Below are positions 27,100 through 37,499 of a stretch of DNA of 64,000 bases, in pieces. Source of the stretch: Thiosulfatimonas sediminis (lineage in GTDB: Bacteria > Pseudomonadota > Gammaproteobacteria > Thiomicrospirales > Thiomicrospiraceae); contig NZ_AP021889.1 of the NCBI RefSeq assembly GCF_011398355.1, positions 2,356,001 to 2,420,000 of the forward strand, written 5' to 3'. The number at the start of each line of letters is the position of its first letter. Within the stretch, counting starts at the first letter, position 1. Under the pieces are notes generated by a model, which saw only the letters and a list, made by a program, of their open reading frames with translations, ran no database searches and had not been told where the DNA came from. The position numbers and the translations under genes are program-made.

Positions 27100-30000
27100 A
27101 TGAAAAGACGCGCAACCGACATCCTCGACCTTTACTATCAACAAGTCTCTGGGATTATTCTCGCCCGACAAAATCCGCTGACCGGCTTATTGCCTGCCAG
27201 TACCGCCATCACCGCGCACGGCGACTACACCGATGCGTGGGTGCGTGATAATGTCTATAGTATTCTCGCTGCGTGGGGATTAGGCCTAGCCTATCGACGC
27301 ATTGACGACACCCAAGGGCGTGCCATTTTGCTCGAACAGAGCGTGGTGAAGCTGATGCGCGGCCTACTCGTGGCAATGATGAAACAAGCCAATAAGGTTG
27401 AAGCCTTTAAATATTCACAAAATCCATTGGACGCGTTGCACGCCAAGTACGCGACCGATAGTGGCGACCCTGTTGTCGGCGATGACGAGTGGGGCCACTT
27501 ACAACTGGACGCGACCAGTCTATTTTTACTCATGCTAGCGCAGATGAGCGCCTCGGGATTGCGCATCATCTTCTCGATGGATGAGGTGCATTTCATTCAA
27601 AATTTAGTCCATTACATTGGCCGCGCCTATCGCACTCCGGATTATGGCATCTGGGAACGTGGTAATAAAATCAATCACGGCATTGCCGAAGTCAACAGCA
27701 GTTCGGTCGGCATGGCGAAAGCCGCTTTAGAAGCGATGGATGGCTTTAACTGTTTTGGTTCCGAAGGCGGCATTGACAGTGTCATTCATGTTGTACCAGA
27801 CGAAATCGCACGTGCGCGGATTACCTTAGAGGCCGCTTTACCCTCGGAATCCCTTTCCAAAGAGGTCGATGCGGCAACCTTAAGTATTATTGGCTTTCCA
27901 GCGTTTGCGGTTGAAGATAGCGCACTGGTCGAACAAACCCTAGACGAAGTGGTGACAAAACTCGCCGGCCGCTATGGTTGCAAACGTTTTTTACGCGATG
28001 GCCATCAAGCCGCCAATGAAGATCACAACCGCTTGCACTATGAACCGGAGGAGATGAAACAGTTTGAACATATCGAATGCGAATGGCCGCTGTTTTTTAC
28101 CTATCTCTTACTGCACTATCTCTTTACCGACCAAAAAACGCTGGCCAGTGAATATCGCACCAAACTAGAAGCATTTTTGGTCGAACAAAACGGTCAACAA
28201 TTGCTGCCGGAACTCTATTATGTACCGTTAGACAAAATTCCGGCCGAGCGGGCCAATCCCGGCTCACAAGATCGGCTGCCCAACGAAAACGTGCCATTGG
28301 TATGGGCACAGAGTTTATTTATTTTGGGCTGCCTAGTACAAGACGGTTTATTGGATGTTTCCGATATTGATCCTTTAAATCGCCACCGCAACATTGGCAA
28401 AACCCTTGGTAAGCAAATTCAATTTACCTTAATTGCTGAAAACGAAGCCGTGCAGGACAAACTGCACGAATATGGGCTTATCACTCAAACCTTAGCGCAG
28501 GTTAAGCCGATGCAGGTGCTGCAAGCCAGTAGCCTGGCGGATGCGTTTGAATGGCTTGGGCGCTCCGAACGCCTTAAATTAAGTGGCCGTCCACACCGTA
28601 ATCCACGGGGTTTGGCGACCTCTTGTGTGTATGAATACCAAGGCAATCGTTTTATTTTCCAGCCGCAATTTTTGAATAAACACGATTTTTATCTCACCTT
28701 AGATAACCGTATGTTGGTGCGTCGCTTGAAAATGGAGATGGGCTACATCTATCGCGAATGGAATCTTCCTGGTCGCCCTCTAGTGGTTTTGGTAGTCAAC
28801 CAAGCGATGCTGCACAAGGGAGGCAGCCGCGCCCTATTGGAGTTTATGGAAGAGTGCCGTCACGGCGGCTTTGGCGAAGTGCCGGTAAAGCTCGGTTCAC
28901 TCAAAGATTTTATTCCAACCAGCACCAAACGCAGCCTGCATTATTTGGCGCAAGCACCACAAGAAAATTCCGCACAACCCTTACAAACGCGAACCCATCT
29001 GGTCTTACAGCCCACGGATGAATCCAGCGATGCACATTTAAACAGTACTTTATGCCGCGATTGGAGCGACAGTGCATTAATGGCGCAGTTAATTCATTCC
29101 GGTAACCTGCGCGATGAATTTACCATTTTGCAAATTTTGATTCTGCGTCACGGTTTGGATTTCACCACGGCTCTGCGCGATATAAACGGCGATGCCTGTT
29201 CGTTACGCAAATTGATGGAAGAAGTCTATCTGTATGCAGGCGAACATAATGACTGGCAAATAACGCGCTTAGCAGCCGCGCTATTGAGCAAGCACGACAT
29301 TAATTTGGAAGGCGCGCTGACCGAAATTTTAGTCCGCAAAATCGCCTTAAGTGTGTCACGTCAATACAGCAAACACTCCACTTTCCGCCAACCGGTCGGT
29401 GCGGAAGAGATCTTACGCGTGATTCATCAATTTAACGCCGATGATTTACGCGCCAAGATTCTCACTCAAGAACTGATTCTAAATTTAGGATTAATGATTC
29501 GTTCGCGCCCAGAACTGCTCAGCAACATGAAAATAATCCGCACAGGACAACTGTTGCAACTGCTGGCTGGACATATTCGTTATGCCGAAACGGATTATTC
29601 GGCAGACGATGCGCTGGATTTATTAATGCGCAAATCGCCATTTGAGTTTGCCAAAGCACTAAATTATGTTTTAGAAAATTATCTTGGGGTACAAGAAGAA
29701 CTTTATCAACGCGAGCTGATGCGCTTTGACCACCAAGAAGGTGAATTGTATCTGCCACGCTTTGAATCGGCGATGAATCCAGAATTAGGACCCGCCGATA
29801 ATTGGCATCACTGGCGCCAAATTAACGGCGCGATTGGCCGCTATTCCAACGATTTTTATGAGGGCGTGTGGGACGTCGTCAATCAATCCGCAGGCTTGGT
29901 TATTGGTGACCAATGGAACCCTAAACGCCGTCTGGACAATGCCCTCAGCGCAAACATGACCCGCGGTGAAAAGCTTTTTCAAGACAAAGTTGACCACTTG

Positions 30001-30288
30001 CTCAACAAAAACCCGGTACCGGAAGTACGTCGTTTATATTACGAAGCTTTAATGGTGCTCGGCACGATTATGCAAATTAACCCAAGTATGCATACTGCAG
30101 ATTCGATTTATTTAGATGTGCTTCTCGGCCATGCCGTCCGCTTGCGTTGGTTAGCTCAGGAAGGCAACCAGATGCAAGCTTACGATGCGCAACGCGAACA
30201 AGCATGGCAAGATTTTTACTTATCAGCCCCGCATGAAGTGGCCAATGCCATTATTGATGGATTCGGTTTTTTACATAAACAAAACTAA
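27100..30288 (+). CDS. Bacterial homologue of phosphorylase kinase alpha/beta subunit (GH15 glucoamylase-like)
   Basis: A 1062-residue cytoplasmic protein with strong likeness to animal phosphorylase kinase alpha subunit, by recalled motifs. The N-terminal (alpha/alpha)6 glucoamylase-like domain contains AWVRDNVYSILAAWGLGLAYR (46-66), LEQSVVKLMRGLL (78-90), VVGDDEWGHLQLDATS (125-140), IWERG (184-188), NSSSVGMAKAALEA (199-212) and ECEWPLFFTY (326-335). The likeness continues through SGRPHRNPRGL (495-505), ALTEILVRKIAL (739-750), TQELILNLGLMIRSRPELL (789-807) and WRQINGAIGRYSNDFYEGVW (905-924). It ends FLHKQN, so there is no CaaX farnesylation box. Whether it hydrolyses glucan or regulates a partner cannot be read from sequence. 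The 15-bp gap to glucokinase suggests a role in glycogen or starch use. Confidence 0.88.
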   Translation: MKRRATDILDLYYQQVSGIILARQNPLTGLLPASTAITAHGDYTDAWVRDNVYSILAAWGLGLAYRRIDDTQGRAILLEQSVVKLMRGLLVAMMKQANKVEAFKYSQNPLDALHAKYATDSGDPVVGDDEWGHLQLDATSLFLLMLAQMSASGLRIIFSMDEVHFIQNLVHYIGRAYRTPDYGIWERGNKINHGIAEVNSSSVGMAKAALEAMDGFNCFGSEGGIDSVIHVVPDEIARARITLEAALPSESLSKEVDAATLSIIGFPAFAVEDSALVEQTLDEVVTKLAGRYGCKRFLRDGHQAANEDHNRLHYEPEEMKQFEHIECEWPLFFTYLLLHYLFTDQKTLASEYRTKLEAFLVEQNGQQLLPELYYVPLDKIPAERANPGSQDRLPNENVPLVWAQSLFILGCLVQDGLLDVSDIDPLNRHRNIGKTLGKQIQFTLIAENEAVQDKLHEYGLITQTLAQVKPMQVLQASSLADAFEWLGRSERLKLSGRPHRNPRGLATSCVYEYQGNRFIFQPQFLNKHDFYLTLDNRMLVRRLKMEMGYIYREWNLPGRPLVVLVVNQAMLHKGGSRALLEFMEECRHGGFGEVPVKLGSLKDFIPTSTKRSLHYLAQAPQENSAQPLQTRTHLVLQPTDESSDAHLNSTLCRDWSDSALMAQLIHSGNLRDEFTILQILILRHGLDFTTALRDINGDACSLRKLMEEVYLYAGEHNDWQITRLAAALLSKHDINLEGALTEILVRKIALSVSRQYSKHSTFRQPVGAEEILRVIHQFNADDLRAKILTQELILNLGLMIRSRPELLSNMKIIRTGQLLQLLAGHIRYAETDYSADDALDLLMRKSPFEFAKALNYVLENYLGVQEELYQRELMRFDHQEGELYLPRFESAMNPELGPADNWHHWRQINGAIGRYSNDFYEGVWDVVNQSAGLVIGDQWNPKRRLDNALSANMTRGEKLFQDKVDHLLNKNPVPEVRRLYYEALMVLGTIMQINPSMHTADSIYLDVLLGHAVRLRWLAQEGNQMQAYDAQREQAWQDFYLSAPHEVANAIIDGFGFLHKQN

Positions 30289-30303
30289 TTTGGAGAATCT
30301 GGC

Positions 30304-31299
30304 ATGGCATATATCCTCGCCGGTGATATTGGCGGCACAAAAACCGTTTTGGCTGTTTACCAAACCGATGGCAAACAGCTCATCGAAGTCCGCAAGCAGA
30401 CTTTTGCCAGTGGCACCCATTTAATATTTAACGACCTATTGCAAGAGTTTACCGGGACCGAACTCGTTCTTTCTGGCGCTGCTTTTGGGATTGCTGGGCC
30501 AATTAAAAATCAAAAATGCATCACCACCAATCTTCCTTGGACGATAGATGCAACAGAAATCAGTGAATTGCTCGGCACTCAAAATGTCCGGCTGTTAAAT
30601 GATTTGGAAGCCGCAGCCTATGGCGTTTTACAGTTAACTGATTTCCATGAACTCAATCCTGATGGGGTAATCCAAACAGGCCATATCGCAGTGATTGCCG
30701 CCGGGACGGGCTTGGGTGAGGCCATTCTTTTTTTCGATGGAGTGCATCATCACGCCATGCCAAGCGAAGGTGGTCACTGTGAATTTGCACCGCAAAATGA
30801 ATTAGAAGATCAGTTACTGAAGTTCTTAAGAGAACGCTTTAATGGACATGTCAGCATGGAGAGGATTCTATCGGGGGATGGTTTTGGCAATCTGTATGAT
30901 TTTTTAAAAAGCATCCATTACGCACCAGTCAATCCGCAGTTAGAGACACAAATGGCACAAACCGACCGCAATGCGCTCATTAGTCAAATGGGCATGAACA
31001 AAGAAGATGTCCTATGCGCTAAAGCGATGCAACTATTTTGCCGGATTTACGGCGCAGAAGCCGGAAATTTAGCCCTCAAAACGCTACCACTCGGTGGGAT
31101 TTATATTGCCGGTGGCATTGCCCCAAAAATATTGCCGGCACTGCAATCAGGCGCATTCATGGAGGGCTTTTTAGATAAAGGGCGAATGAAGCATGCAATT
31201 GAAAAAATGCCAATCCGAGTTGTCGATAATCCGGAAGCACCCCTGTTGGGCGCGGCCTACTGTGCACATAAACTGTTACAACAGACCTATGAGCGATAA
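30304..31299 (+). CDS. glk: Glucokinase
   Basis: Glk phosphorylates glucose with ATP to glucose-6-phosphate in the cytoplasm. The 331-residue protein is of the proteobacterial type: GDIGGTKT phosphate-binding loop (7-14), FGIAGPI, LNDLEAAAYG (the catalytic aspartate region), AAGTGLGEA, and MPSEGGHCEFAP. The C-terminal part has GGIYIAGGIAPK. It starts 15 bp after the phosphorylase-kinase-like gene with TTTGGAG upstream, so the pair is probably one operon. It converges on tcdA with only 22 bp between stops. Confidence 0.95.
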   Translation: MAYILAGDIGGTKTVLAVYQTDGKQLIEVRKQTFASGTHLIFNDLLQEFTGTELVLSGAAFGIAGPIKNQKCITTNLPWTIDATEISELLGTQNVRLLNDLEAAAYGVLQLTDFHELNPDGVIQTGHIAVIAAGTGLGEAILFFDGVHHHAMPSEGGHCEFAPQNELEDQLLKFLRERFNGHVSMERILSGDGFGNLYDFLKSIHYAPVNPQLETQMAQTDRNALISQMGMNKEDVLCAKAMQLFCRIYGAEAGNLALKTLPLGGIYIAGGIAPKILPALQSGAFMEGFLDKGRMKHAIEKMPIRVVDNPEAPLLGAAYCAHKLLQQTYER

Positions 31300-31321
31300 G
31301 CCTTAGCACGCACCTAAAACA

Positions 31322-32041
31322 TTACTTTATTTTTACCAAATCCGAAATAACATACCCAGCCAGCATTAACCCAAAAATGCCTGGCATATAACTGGCCGTG
31401 CCATTCACCACACGGCCTCGAGCACCTTCAATTTCTTCCATTGGACCTGGTTCTTTGGGGATTTCCGTTGAGAAAACCGTCATGACCCCTTTGGCAATAT
31501 GCTGCTTTTTGAGACGTTGGCGCATATTACGCGCCAAAGCGCAGCCATGGGTTTTGGAAATATCAGCAAGCAGAATTTTTGAAGGGTCAATCCGACGCCC
31601 TGCTCCCATACTGGAAACCACCTTTAAACCAAGTTGCTTGGCAGTAATAACCAATGCCGCTTTACAATTTAAGCTATCTATCGCATCCACCACATAATCA
31701 AAACCAGGACTTAACAAGTTTGTCATGTCTTCAGGACAAATAAATTGCTGACTGATATGCACTTTACAAGCAGGATTAATGTCCGCAATCCGCTCAGCCA
31801 TGACAACGGCTTTATTGCGTCCAATAGTACTATTCAAGGCAATGATTTGACGATTTTTATTGGACGCGCTAACGCTATCATGGTCAATCAGTGTAAGCGT
31901 TCCAACGCCGGCACGAGCCAAAGCTTCGGCAACAAAACCACCAACACCACCAACACCGGCGACCAAAACGTGTGATTGCTGCAACCGCGCAATGCCCTGT
32001 TCATCAAATACCAAAAGGCTGCGTTCAAATAATGCGTCCAT
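31322..32041 (-). CDS. tcdA: tRNA threonylcarbamoyladenosine dehydratase TcdA
   Basis: TcdA (CsdL) cyclises the t6A base 37 of tRNA to its ct6A form, using ATP. The 239-residue ThiF/MoeB-like protein has the nucleotide motif GVGGVGGFVAEAL (29-41), the DHDSVSASNKNRQ region, DAIDSLNCKAALV, and the terminal GTASYMPGIFGLMLAG. The KTHGCALARNMRQRLKK stretch is the family-specific insertion. It follows the TatD-family gene by 3 bp, so the two are an operon. csdE is not in view. Confidence 0.93.
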   Translation of the reverse strand: MDALFERSLLVFDEQGIARLQQSHVLVAGVGGVGGFVAEALARAGVGTLTLIDHDSVSASNKNRQIIALNSTIGRNKAVVMAERIADINPACKVHISQQFICPEDMTNLLSPGFDYVVDAIDSLNCKAALVITAKQLGLKVVSSMGAGRRIDPSKILLADISKTHGCALARNMRQRLKKQHIAKGVMTVFSTEIPKEPGPMEEIEGARGRVVNGTASYMPGIFGLMLAGYVISDLVKIK

Positions 32042-32044
32042 CAG

Positions 32045-32785
32045 TTACCGCCCAATATCTGTAAAAGAAAAAATAGAGTGTGCATTATAACGAGTTTGCT
32101 CGACCACCTCTGTAACAGAAACATTTTTGATGAAGGCAACGCAGTTAGCAATCGCAAATAAATCGGCTAAATCGGCTGACTCTTCAGTTGGTAAAACAAC
32201 ATTGGGGTAATCCGTTTCTAGAACAAAATGGGCTAAATCAAAATGCGCCACCATTTCTCGATAACGGCGAGCATTCTGACGGCACAACACCCCATTAAGT
32301 CCAATCTTGAAATCCAAATCTAAATAGCGTTTAGCGAGAGACAGAGAAGCCCCTAAACCGTGAATCACGCCGCAAACCGAATAAGACTTGAGTAAAGACA
32401 ACATTTCATTATGCGCTTTAATAACGTGGATTGACACTGGTTTATTGAAATAGACCGCAAGCTGAAGTTGCGACTCGAAAATAGCAAGTTGCCGCTCTTT
32501 TGTATGTTGAAACGCCGGTTGAAAATCGAGACCCACTTCGCCAATTGCAGCAATCTCTTGCCATTCCAACAGTTGCAATAAATAAGTTAAATCTGAAAAG
32601 CTTGTTTCATTAACAAACCAAGGGTGAATACCAAGCGCACAGCCAATGAGGGGATTCTGTTCAGACAAACGGATAGCATCCTGCCATTGAGCGAGATGAC
32701 TGGTGACATTAAGAACAGGATACGTTAAAGCCGCGAGCTGTTCTTGGTTGGCTTCAAGTAGGTGAGCATGTGTATCAAATAACAT
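32045..32785 (-). CDS. TatD-family metal-dependent hydrolase (YjjV-like)
   Basis: A 246-residue TIM-barrel metallohydrolase. The HxH motif is DTHAHL (residues 4-9), a glutamate lies in AIGEVGLDF, and histidines lie in VSIHVIKAH and VIHGLGAS; ETDYPNV supplies the last aspartate. These are the metal ligands of the family. Members act as 3'-5' DNA/RNA exonucleases or D-aminoacyl-tRNA deacylases; this one is closer in length to YjjV than to TatD. It precedes tcdA by 3 bp and comes directly after the rplQ terminator, leaving little room for its own promoter. Confidence 0.85.
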   Translation of the reverse strand: MLFDTHAHLLEANQEQLAALTYPVLNVTSHLAQWQDAIRLSEQNPLIGCALGIHPWFVNETSFSDLTYLLQLLEWQEIAAIGEVGLDFQPAFQHTKERQLAIFESQLQLAVYFNKPVSIHVIKAHNEMLSLLKSYSVCGVIHGLGASLSLAKRYLDLDFKIGLNGVLCRQNARRYREMVAHFDLAHFVLETDYPNVVLPTEESADLADLFAIANCVAFIKNVSVTEVVEQTRYNAHSIFSFTDIGR

Positions 32786-32813
32786 ACACTTAGTTTACGT
32801 GTTTCACAGACAT

Positions 32814-32835
32814 AAAAAAAGCCGGACAAGCCGGC
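32814..32835 (-). terminator. Terminator of the alpha operon (after rplQ)
   Basis: GCCGG (32821-32825) pairs with CCGGC (32831-32835), extended by A/T pairs; on the minus strand seven T residues follow. Confidence 0.88.
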
Positions 32836-32857
32836 TTCTTCTATTTGCTGAGAAAAA

Positions 32858-33244
32858 TTACTCAGCCGCGTTGTCTGCTGCCGCAACTGGGCGGTCAACC
32901 AACTCAACGATCGCCATAGGCGCATTATCCCCTGGACGGAAACCACATTTTAGAATGCGGATATAACCACCCGGACGAGTTTGGTAACGTGGACCAAGCT
33001 CTTGGAATAACTTACCTACTGCAGCCTTATCACCTAAACGAGCAAAGGCATTACGACGGTTATGAACGCTGTCAATCTTAGCAAGCGTAATCAAAGGCTC
33101 AGCAACTGTACGTAGTTCTTTCGCCTTAGCAACCGTGGTACGGATTACTTCGTGTTCGATAAGTGAAGCAGACATGTTTTTAAACATTGCCTTACGGTGC
33201 GAGCTGTTACGATTTAACTTACGACCTGATTTACCATGACGCAT
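32858..33244 (-). CDS. rplQ: 50S ribosomal protein L17
   Basis: L17 is a late-assembling protein near the exit tunnel. The 128-residue sequence starts [24 protein letters not shown] in segments and has the [25 protein letters not shown] motif near residue 95. Length is normal. It is the last gene of the alpha operon, 15 bp after rpoA, and a terminator follows. Confidence 0.98.
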   Translation of the reverse strand: MRHGKSGRKLNRNSSHRKAMFKNMSASLIEHEVIRTTVAKAKELRTVAEPLITLAKIDSVHNRRNAFARLGDKAAVGKLFQELGPRYQTRPGGYIRILKCGFRPGDNAPMAIVELVDRPVAAADNAAE

Positions 33245-33259
33245 GATAGCTTCCTTATA

Positions 33260-34237
33260 TTAAGATTCCTTGCTCACCAGACTTGCTGGTGGCCAGTTTT
33301 CTAGTTTGGTACCAAGGCTCAAACCTCGTTGCGCAAGAACATCTTTAATTTCTTGCAGAGATTTTTTACCTAAGTTTGGTGTTTTAAGCAGCTGAGGTTC
33401 AGCGCGTTGGACTAAATCACCAATATAGTAAATTTGTTCTGCTTTCAAACAGTTAGCTGAACGAACAGTCAACTCTAAATCATCAACCGGTTGCAAGAAG
33501 ATTGGATCGAACTCGTTCTCTTCTTCTTGTGGTGCAGCGACTTCTTTATGCTTAAGGTCAACAAAAGCATTCAGTTGTAAATGCAGCACAGTAGCGGCTT
33601 GCTTGATCGCATCTTCAGGATCTAGCGTACCGTCGGTGACCACATTAAGAATCAACTTATCTAGGTCAGTACGTTGTTCAACACGAGCATTTTGTACTTC
33701 GTAACTTACAGTGTGTACCGGCGAGAAACTTGCATCTAAACGCAAAACGCCGACAGAACTGTCGTTATCGGTTTGTGCGGCACGGTAACCCATACCACTC
33801 TCTACACGAATGCTCATATTTAGTTCAGCATCTTCAGACAAATGCGCAATGATATGATCCGGGTTAGCGATTTCAACATCATGGTTTAACGCGATATCTG
33901 AAGCACGAACGACCGCTGGACCTTTTTTGTTCAGGGTTAATTCAGCACTATTTGTTGCATGTAATTTAACCGCCACCTCTTTAAGGTTAAGAAGGATCTC
34001 TAGGACATCCTCTCTTACCCCTTCAATCGATGAGTATTCGTGTAAAACACCATCAATTTGGGCTTCGACGATAGCCGCACCAGGCATTGATGACAATAAA
34101 ATACGACGTAACGCGTTTCCAAGAGTATGACCAAAGCCGCGTTCAAGCGGCTCTAAAGTCACACGACTATGAAAAGGCGTTAGACGTTGAATATCAACCA
34201 TACGTGGTGTTAACAACTGTTCTAACATCTCTTGCAT
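33260..34237 (-). CDS. rpoA: RNA polymerase alpha subunit
   Basis: RpoA dimerises to start RNA polymerase assembly and contacts regulators and UP elements with its C-terminal domain. The 325-residue protein has the N-terminal [24 protein letters not shown] (about 30-53), the linker [10 protein letters not shown] (about 240), and the C-terminal domain with [33 protein letters not shown]. Length is close to E. coli alpha (329). It lies between rpsD and rplQ. Confidence 0.99.
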   Translation of the reverse strand: MQEMLEQLLTPRMVDIQRLTPFHSRVTLEPLERGFGHTLGNALRRILLSSMPGAAIVEAQIDGVLHEYSSIEGVREDVLEILLNLKEVAVKLHATNSAELTLNKKGPAVVRASDIALNHDVEIANPDHIIAHLSEDAELNMSIRVESGMGYRAAQTDNDSSVGVLRLDASFSPVHTVSYEVQNARVEQRTDLDKLILNVVTDGTLDPEDAIKQAATVLHLQLNAFVDLKHKEVAAPQEEENEFDPIFLQPVDDLELTVRSANCLKAEQIYYIGDLVQRAEPQLLKTPNLGKKSLQEIKDVLAQRGLSLGTKLENWPPASLVSKES

Positions 34238-34258
34238 CAGAGGTGATCTCCGTTTCTA

Positions 34259-34879
34259 TTACTTAGAGTAAAGCTCAACAATCAAGTTTTCGTGAATATC
34301 CGCAGATAAATCTGAACGATCAGGAACATTTTTGAAGGTACCTTCAAATGCCTTAGTATTAACTTCTACCCAGCTAACACCACCGTTCTGCGCTTTTAAC
34401 TCAAGCGCAGCAGCAATACGAGTTTGGTTGCGAGATTTCTCACGAATAGAAACCACATCACCAGCAGATACTTCGAAAGACGGAATATTTACTGATTGAC
34501 CGTTAACTTGGATCGCTTTATGCGAAACAAGTTGGCGAGCTTCTGCACGAGTTGTTGCAAAGCCCATACGGTATACAACGTTGTCTAAACGGCTTTCTAG
34601 GATTTGTAGAAGGTTTACACCAGTAGACCCTTTACGACGATCCGCTTCTTTATAGTAAAGACGGAACTTTTTCTCTAGAACACCGTACATACGACGTACT
34701 TTTTGTTTCTCACGTAACTGAGTACCGTACTCAGTTACCTTTTTACGAGCTGCACCGTGTACACCTGGTAGTTGATCGATCTTACATTTTGATTCGATGC
34801 TACGAACACCGCTTTTCAAAAATAGATCAGTACCTTCACGGCGGGCAAGTTTACACTTAGGACCAATATATCTAGCCAT
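34259..34879 (-). CDS. rpsD: 30S ribosomal protein S4
   Basis: S4 nucleates 16S 5'-domain assembly. The 206-residue protein begins [19 protein letters not shown] and has the S4 RNA-binding domain [28 protein letters not shown] in segments (about 95-125). The N-terminal cysteine motif is reduced: single C at 9 and C32, so it is probably not zinc-binding. In E. coli S4 represses this operon; whether that holds here is unknown. Confidence 0.98.
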   Translation of the reverse strand: MARYIGPKCKLARREGTDLFLKSGVRSIESKCKIDQLPGVHGAARKKVTEYGTQLREKQKVRRMYGVLEKKFRLYYKEADRRKGSTGVNLLQILESRLDNVVYRMGFATTRAEARQLVSHKAIQVNGQSVNIPSFEVSAGDVVSIREKSRNQTRIAAALELKAQNGGVSWVEVNTKAFEGTFKNVPDRSDLSADIHENLIVELYSK

Positions 34880-34893
34880 GATTACCTCAAAAA

Positions 34894-35283
34894 TTAAACG
34901 CGACGTTTCTTAGGTGGGCGGCATCCGTTGTGTGGAATTGGCGTCACATCAGTGATTGATGTAATTTTAAATCCAACACTGTTTAGACCACGAACGGCTG
35001 AATCACGGCCAGGACCTGGGCCCTTAACCATAACATCTACGTTCTTAACACCATATTCTTGAGCCAACTGCCCAGCTTTCTCAGCAGCTACCTGTGCAGC
35101 GAACGGAGTACTCTTACGAGAACCACGGAAACCGCTACCACCGGAAGTTGCCCAAGCTAGTGCGTTACCTTGACGGTCAGTAATAGTTACGATCGTGTTA
35201 TTGAAGCTAGCATGAACGTGCGCAACGGCATCCGTTACGACCTGTTTAGCTTTCTTCTTAACACGTTGATTTGCTTTTGCCAT
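34894..35283 (-). CDS. rpsK: 30S ribosomal protein S11
   Basis: S11 lies at the platform of the 30S subunit. The 129-residue protein has [19 protein letters not shown] (about 24-42), [15 protein letters not shown], and the conserved end [16 protein letters not shown]. The N-terminus is lysine-rich. It sits between rpsM and rpsD with short gaps, as in the standard alpha operon. Confidence 0.98.
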   Translation of the reverse strand: MAKANQRVKKKAKQVVTDAVAHVHASFNNTIVTITDRQGNALAWATSGGSGFRGSRKSTPFAAQVAAEKAGQLAQEYGVKNVDVMVKGPGPGRDSAVRGLNSVGFKITSITDVTPIPHNGCRPPKKRRV

Positions 35284-35305
35284 ATCTATTCTCGCTACTT
35301 AAGCG

Positions 35306-35662
35306 TTATCTCTTAATTGGTTTGATAGGACCTTTGCGAGTACGTGCATTGGTCTTGGTGCGCTGACCACGTAGTGGTAAGCTGCGACGGTGACGAATAC
35401 CACGGTAACAACCCATGTCCATCAAACGCTTGATATTCATAGACACTTCACGACGAAGATCCCCTTCAATCGTGTAGTTTGTTACTTCATTACGAAGTAG
35501 TTCTAACTGTTCTTCAGTTAGCTCTCGAACTTTCGCAGATGGTTCAATACCAGTTGCTGCACAGATTTTTTTTGCAGAAGTTGAACCAATCCCGTAGATC
35601 GAAGTCAATCCAATAACAACATGTTTGTTAACTGGAATGTTTACGCCGGCAATACGAGCCAT
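35306..35662 (-). CDS. rpsM: 30S ribosomal protein S13
   Basis: S13 contacts tRNA and the 50S subunit at bridge B1. The 118-residue protein starts [20 protein letters not shown], has [16 protein letters not shown] and the basic tail [26 protein letters not shown] in segments. It begins the alpha operon. The -10 TATAAT at 35702-35707 lies 40 bp upstream. The small L36 gene usually found just before it is missing. Confidence 0.98.
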   Translation of the reverse strand: MARIAGVNIPVNKHVVIGLTSIYGIGSTSAKKICAATGIEPSAKVRELTEEQLELLRNEVTNYTIEGDLRREVSMNIKRLMDMGCYRGIRHRRSLPLRGQRTKTNARTRKGPIKPIKR

Positions 35663-35701
35663 TTTGCGCTCCCTCTATTTCCATCTACCGAAAAACGTGG
35701 G

Positions 35702-35707
35702 ATTATA
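35702..35707 (-). promoter_or_regulatory. -10 of a probable alpha-operon promoter
   Basis: A perfect TATAAT (minus strand) lies 40 bp before rpsM in the 86-bp gap after secY. The -35 at the proper spacing (AGTATT) is poor. Confidence 0.5.
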
Positions 35708-35748
35708 CACGTCTTTCACTATAAATACTAGACAAATAAATAACTGAT

Positions 35749-37059
35749 TTATTTGCCTTTTAATTTCGCTTTTTTCATCATGCCATCATACTGGCTTGAC
35801 TGCATTTGTGCCTGAACCGAAGTCATGAAATCCATAACGACAATTACGATAATCAATAGAGATGTCCCACCAAAATAGAACGGAACATTCCAATACAGAA
35901 TTAAAAATTCTGGTAATAAGCACACTGCTGTGATGTAAATCGCCCCAGCCAACGTCAAGCGACCCATAATGCCGTCAATGTGACGAGCCGTCTGTGCGCC
36001 TGGACGAATACCTGGAAGATATGCACCAGATTTTCTTAGGTTTTCAGCTGTTTCATTTGGATTGAACACAATCGCGGTGTAGAAGAAACAGAAGAAAATA
36101 ATTGCAGTCGCGTAGAACAAAATATAAAGCGGTTGACCTGGCGACAAAGTTGTCGCGATGTCCTTCATCCACCCCATACCTTCAGCCGTACCGAACCAAC
36201 CCCCTAAGGTCGCTGGAAACAGAATGATACTGGAAGCAAAGATTGGTGGAATAACGCCCGCCATATTCAGCTTAAGTGGTAGATGTGACTCTTGACCACC
36301 ATATAACTTACGACCACGCATTTTTTGAGCATAGTGAACAGGGATACGACGTTGCCCACGTTCAACAAACACTACAAACGCAATAACTGCTGCAATAAGA
36401 GCCAGTAAAACGAATACAGTTAACGCATGAAGCGCACCGGTATTCACTTGCTCGAACGTACCCCCTAGCGCACTAGGTAGGCCTGCAACAATCCCTGCAA
36501 AAATGATTAAGGAAATACCATTACCGATACCACGTTCGGTAATTTGTTCACCTAACCACATCAGGAAAATTGTACCGGAAACCAACGTTACTACGGCCGT
36601 GAGCTTAAAGATAAAGCCTGGGTCAATAACAACTGGCATGCCGTTGATGTTTTGGGATTCAAGTGCAATCGCGACACCTAAAGCTTGGAAAGTCGCAAGT
36701 ACCACAGTCCCTTGACGAGTGTACTGAGTAATCTTACGACGCCCTGACTCTCCTTCTTTCTTCAGCTGTTCCAATTTAGGTGAAACGACTGTCAAAAGCT
36801 GCATAATAATCGCAGCAGAGATGTAAGGCATGATTCCCAATGCAAAAATCGATAAACGCTCAAGGGCACCACCTGAGAACATGTTAAACATGTCCAGGAT
36901 GGTACCCTTTTGCTGTTCGAACATTGCTGCCAAGGCAATCGGATCAATTGACGGAACGGGAATGTGCGTACCTAAACGGTACACGATAATAGCGCCAAGA
37001 ACAAAAAGAATCTTGTTCTTTAAACTACTCATTCCGGTTGATGCAATTGAACTTTTCAT
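35749..37059 (-). CDS. secY: Protein translocase subunit SecY
   Basis: SecY forms the protein-conducting channel with SecE and SecG. The 436-residue protein has ten membrane helices, with [12 protein letters not shown], the plug-side [42 protein letters not shown] in segments, and the cytoplasmic loop [30 protein letters not shown] marks the loop before helix 9. Length is typical. It follows rplO by 4 bp; the gap after it (86 bp) lacks rpmJ. Confidence 0.98.
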   Translation of the reverse strand: MKSSIASTGMSSLKNKILFVLGAIIVYRLGTHIPVPSIDPIALAAMFEQQKGTILDMFNMFSGGALERLSIFALGIMPYISAAIIMQLLTVVSPKLEQLKKEGESGRRKITQYTRQGTVVLATFQALGVAIALESQNINGMPVVIDPGFIFKLTAVVTLVSGTIFLMWLGEQITERGIGNGISLIIFAGIVAGLPSALGGTFEQVNTGALHALTVFVLLALIAAVIAFVVFVERGQRRIPVHYAQKMRGRKLYGGQESHLPLKLNMAGVIPPIFASSIILFPATLGGWFGTAEGMGWMKDIATTLSPGQPLYILFYATAIIFFCFFYTAIVFNPNETAENLRKSGAYLPGIRPGAQTARHIDGIMGRLTLAGAIYITAVCLLPEFLILYWNVPFYFGGTSLLIIVIVVMDFMTSVQAQMQSSQYDGMMKKAKLKGK

Positions 37060-37063
37060 ATAA

Positions 37064-37498
37064 TTAAGCTTCTACCGTGCCACCAGCAGCTTCAATTGCT
37101 GCTTTAGCTGCAGCAGTTGTGCGTAGGCCAGAAGTTTTTACCGCTTTAGTGATTTCACCAGAGTTGATAACTTTAACTTCTTTAATTTTATGAGCGACAA
37201 CTTTTGCTGCAACCAATGCTGGGATATCAATGATTTCCGCATCAATTGAAGCTAAGGTATCAAGACGTACTTCTGCAACGTAAGCGGCTTTACGCGAAGT
37301 AAAACCAACTTTAGGTAGACGGCGTTGCAGTGGCATTTGACCACCCTCAAAACCGATGCGCGGCATGCCACCAGAGCGAGACTTCTGCCCTTTGTGACCA
37401 CGACCACCCATTTTACCCCAGCCAGAACCTTGTCCACGACCAACGCGTTTGGCAACTTTTTTAGCGCCGTCAGCAGGTTTTAAAGTATTTAGTTGCAT
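37064..37498 (-). CDS. rplO: 50S ribosomal protein L15
   Basis: L15 is a 144-residue late-assembly protein. It begins [20 protein letters not shown], then the glycine-rich [20 protein letters not shown] and [18 protein letters not shown], which penetrate 23S rRNA. The C-terminal half is a small globular domain. It follows rpmD by one base and precedes secY by 4 bp. Confidence 0.98.
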   Translation of the reverse strand: MQLNTLKPADGAKKVAKRVGRGQGSGWGKMGGRGHKGQKSRSGGMPRIGFEGGQMPLQRRLPKVGFTSRKAAYVAEVRLDTLASIDAEIIDIPALVAAKVVAHKIKEVKVINSGEITKAVKTSGLRTTAAAKAAIEAAGGTVEA

Positions 37499-37499
37499 T

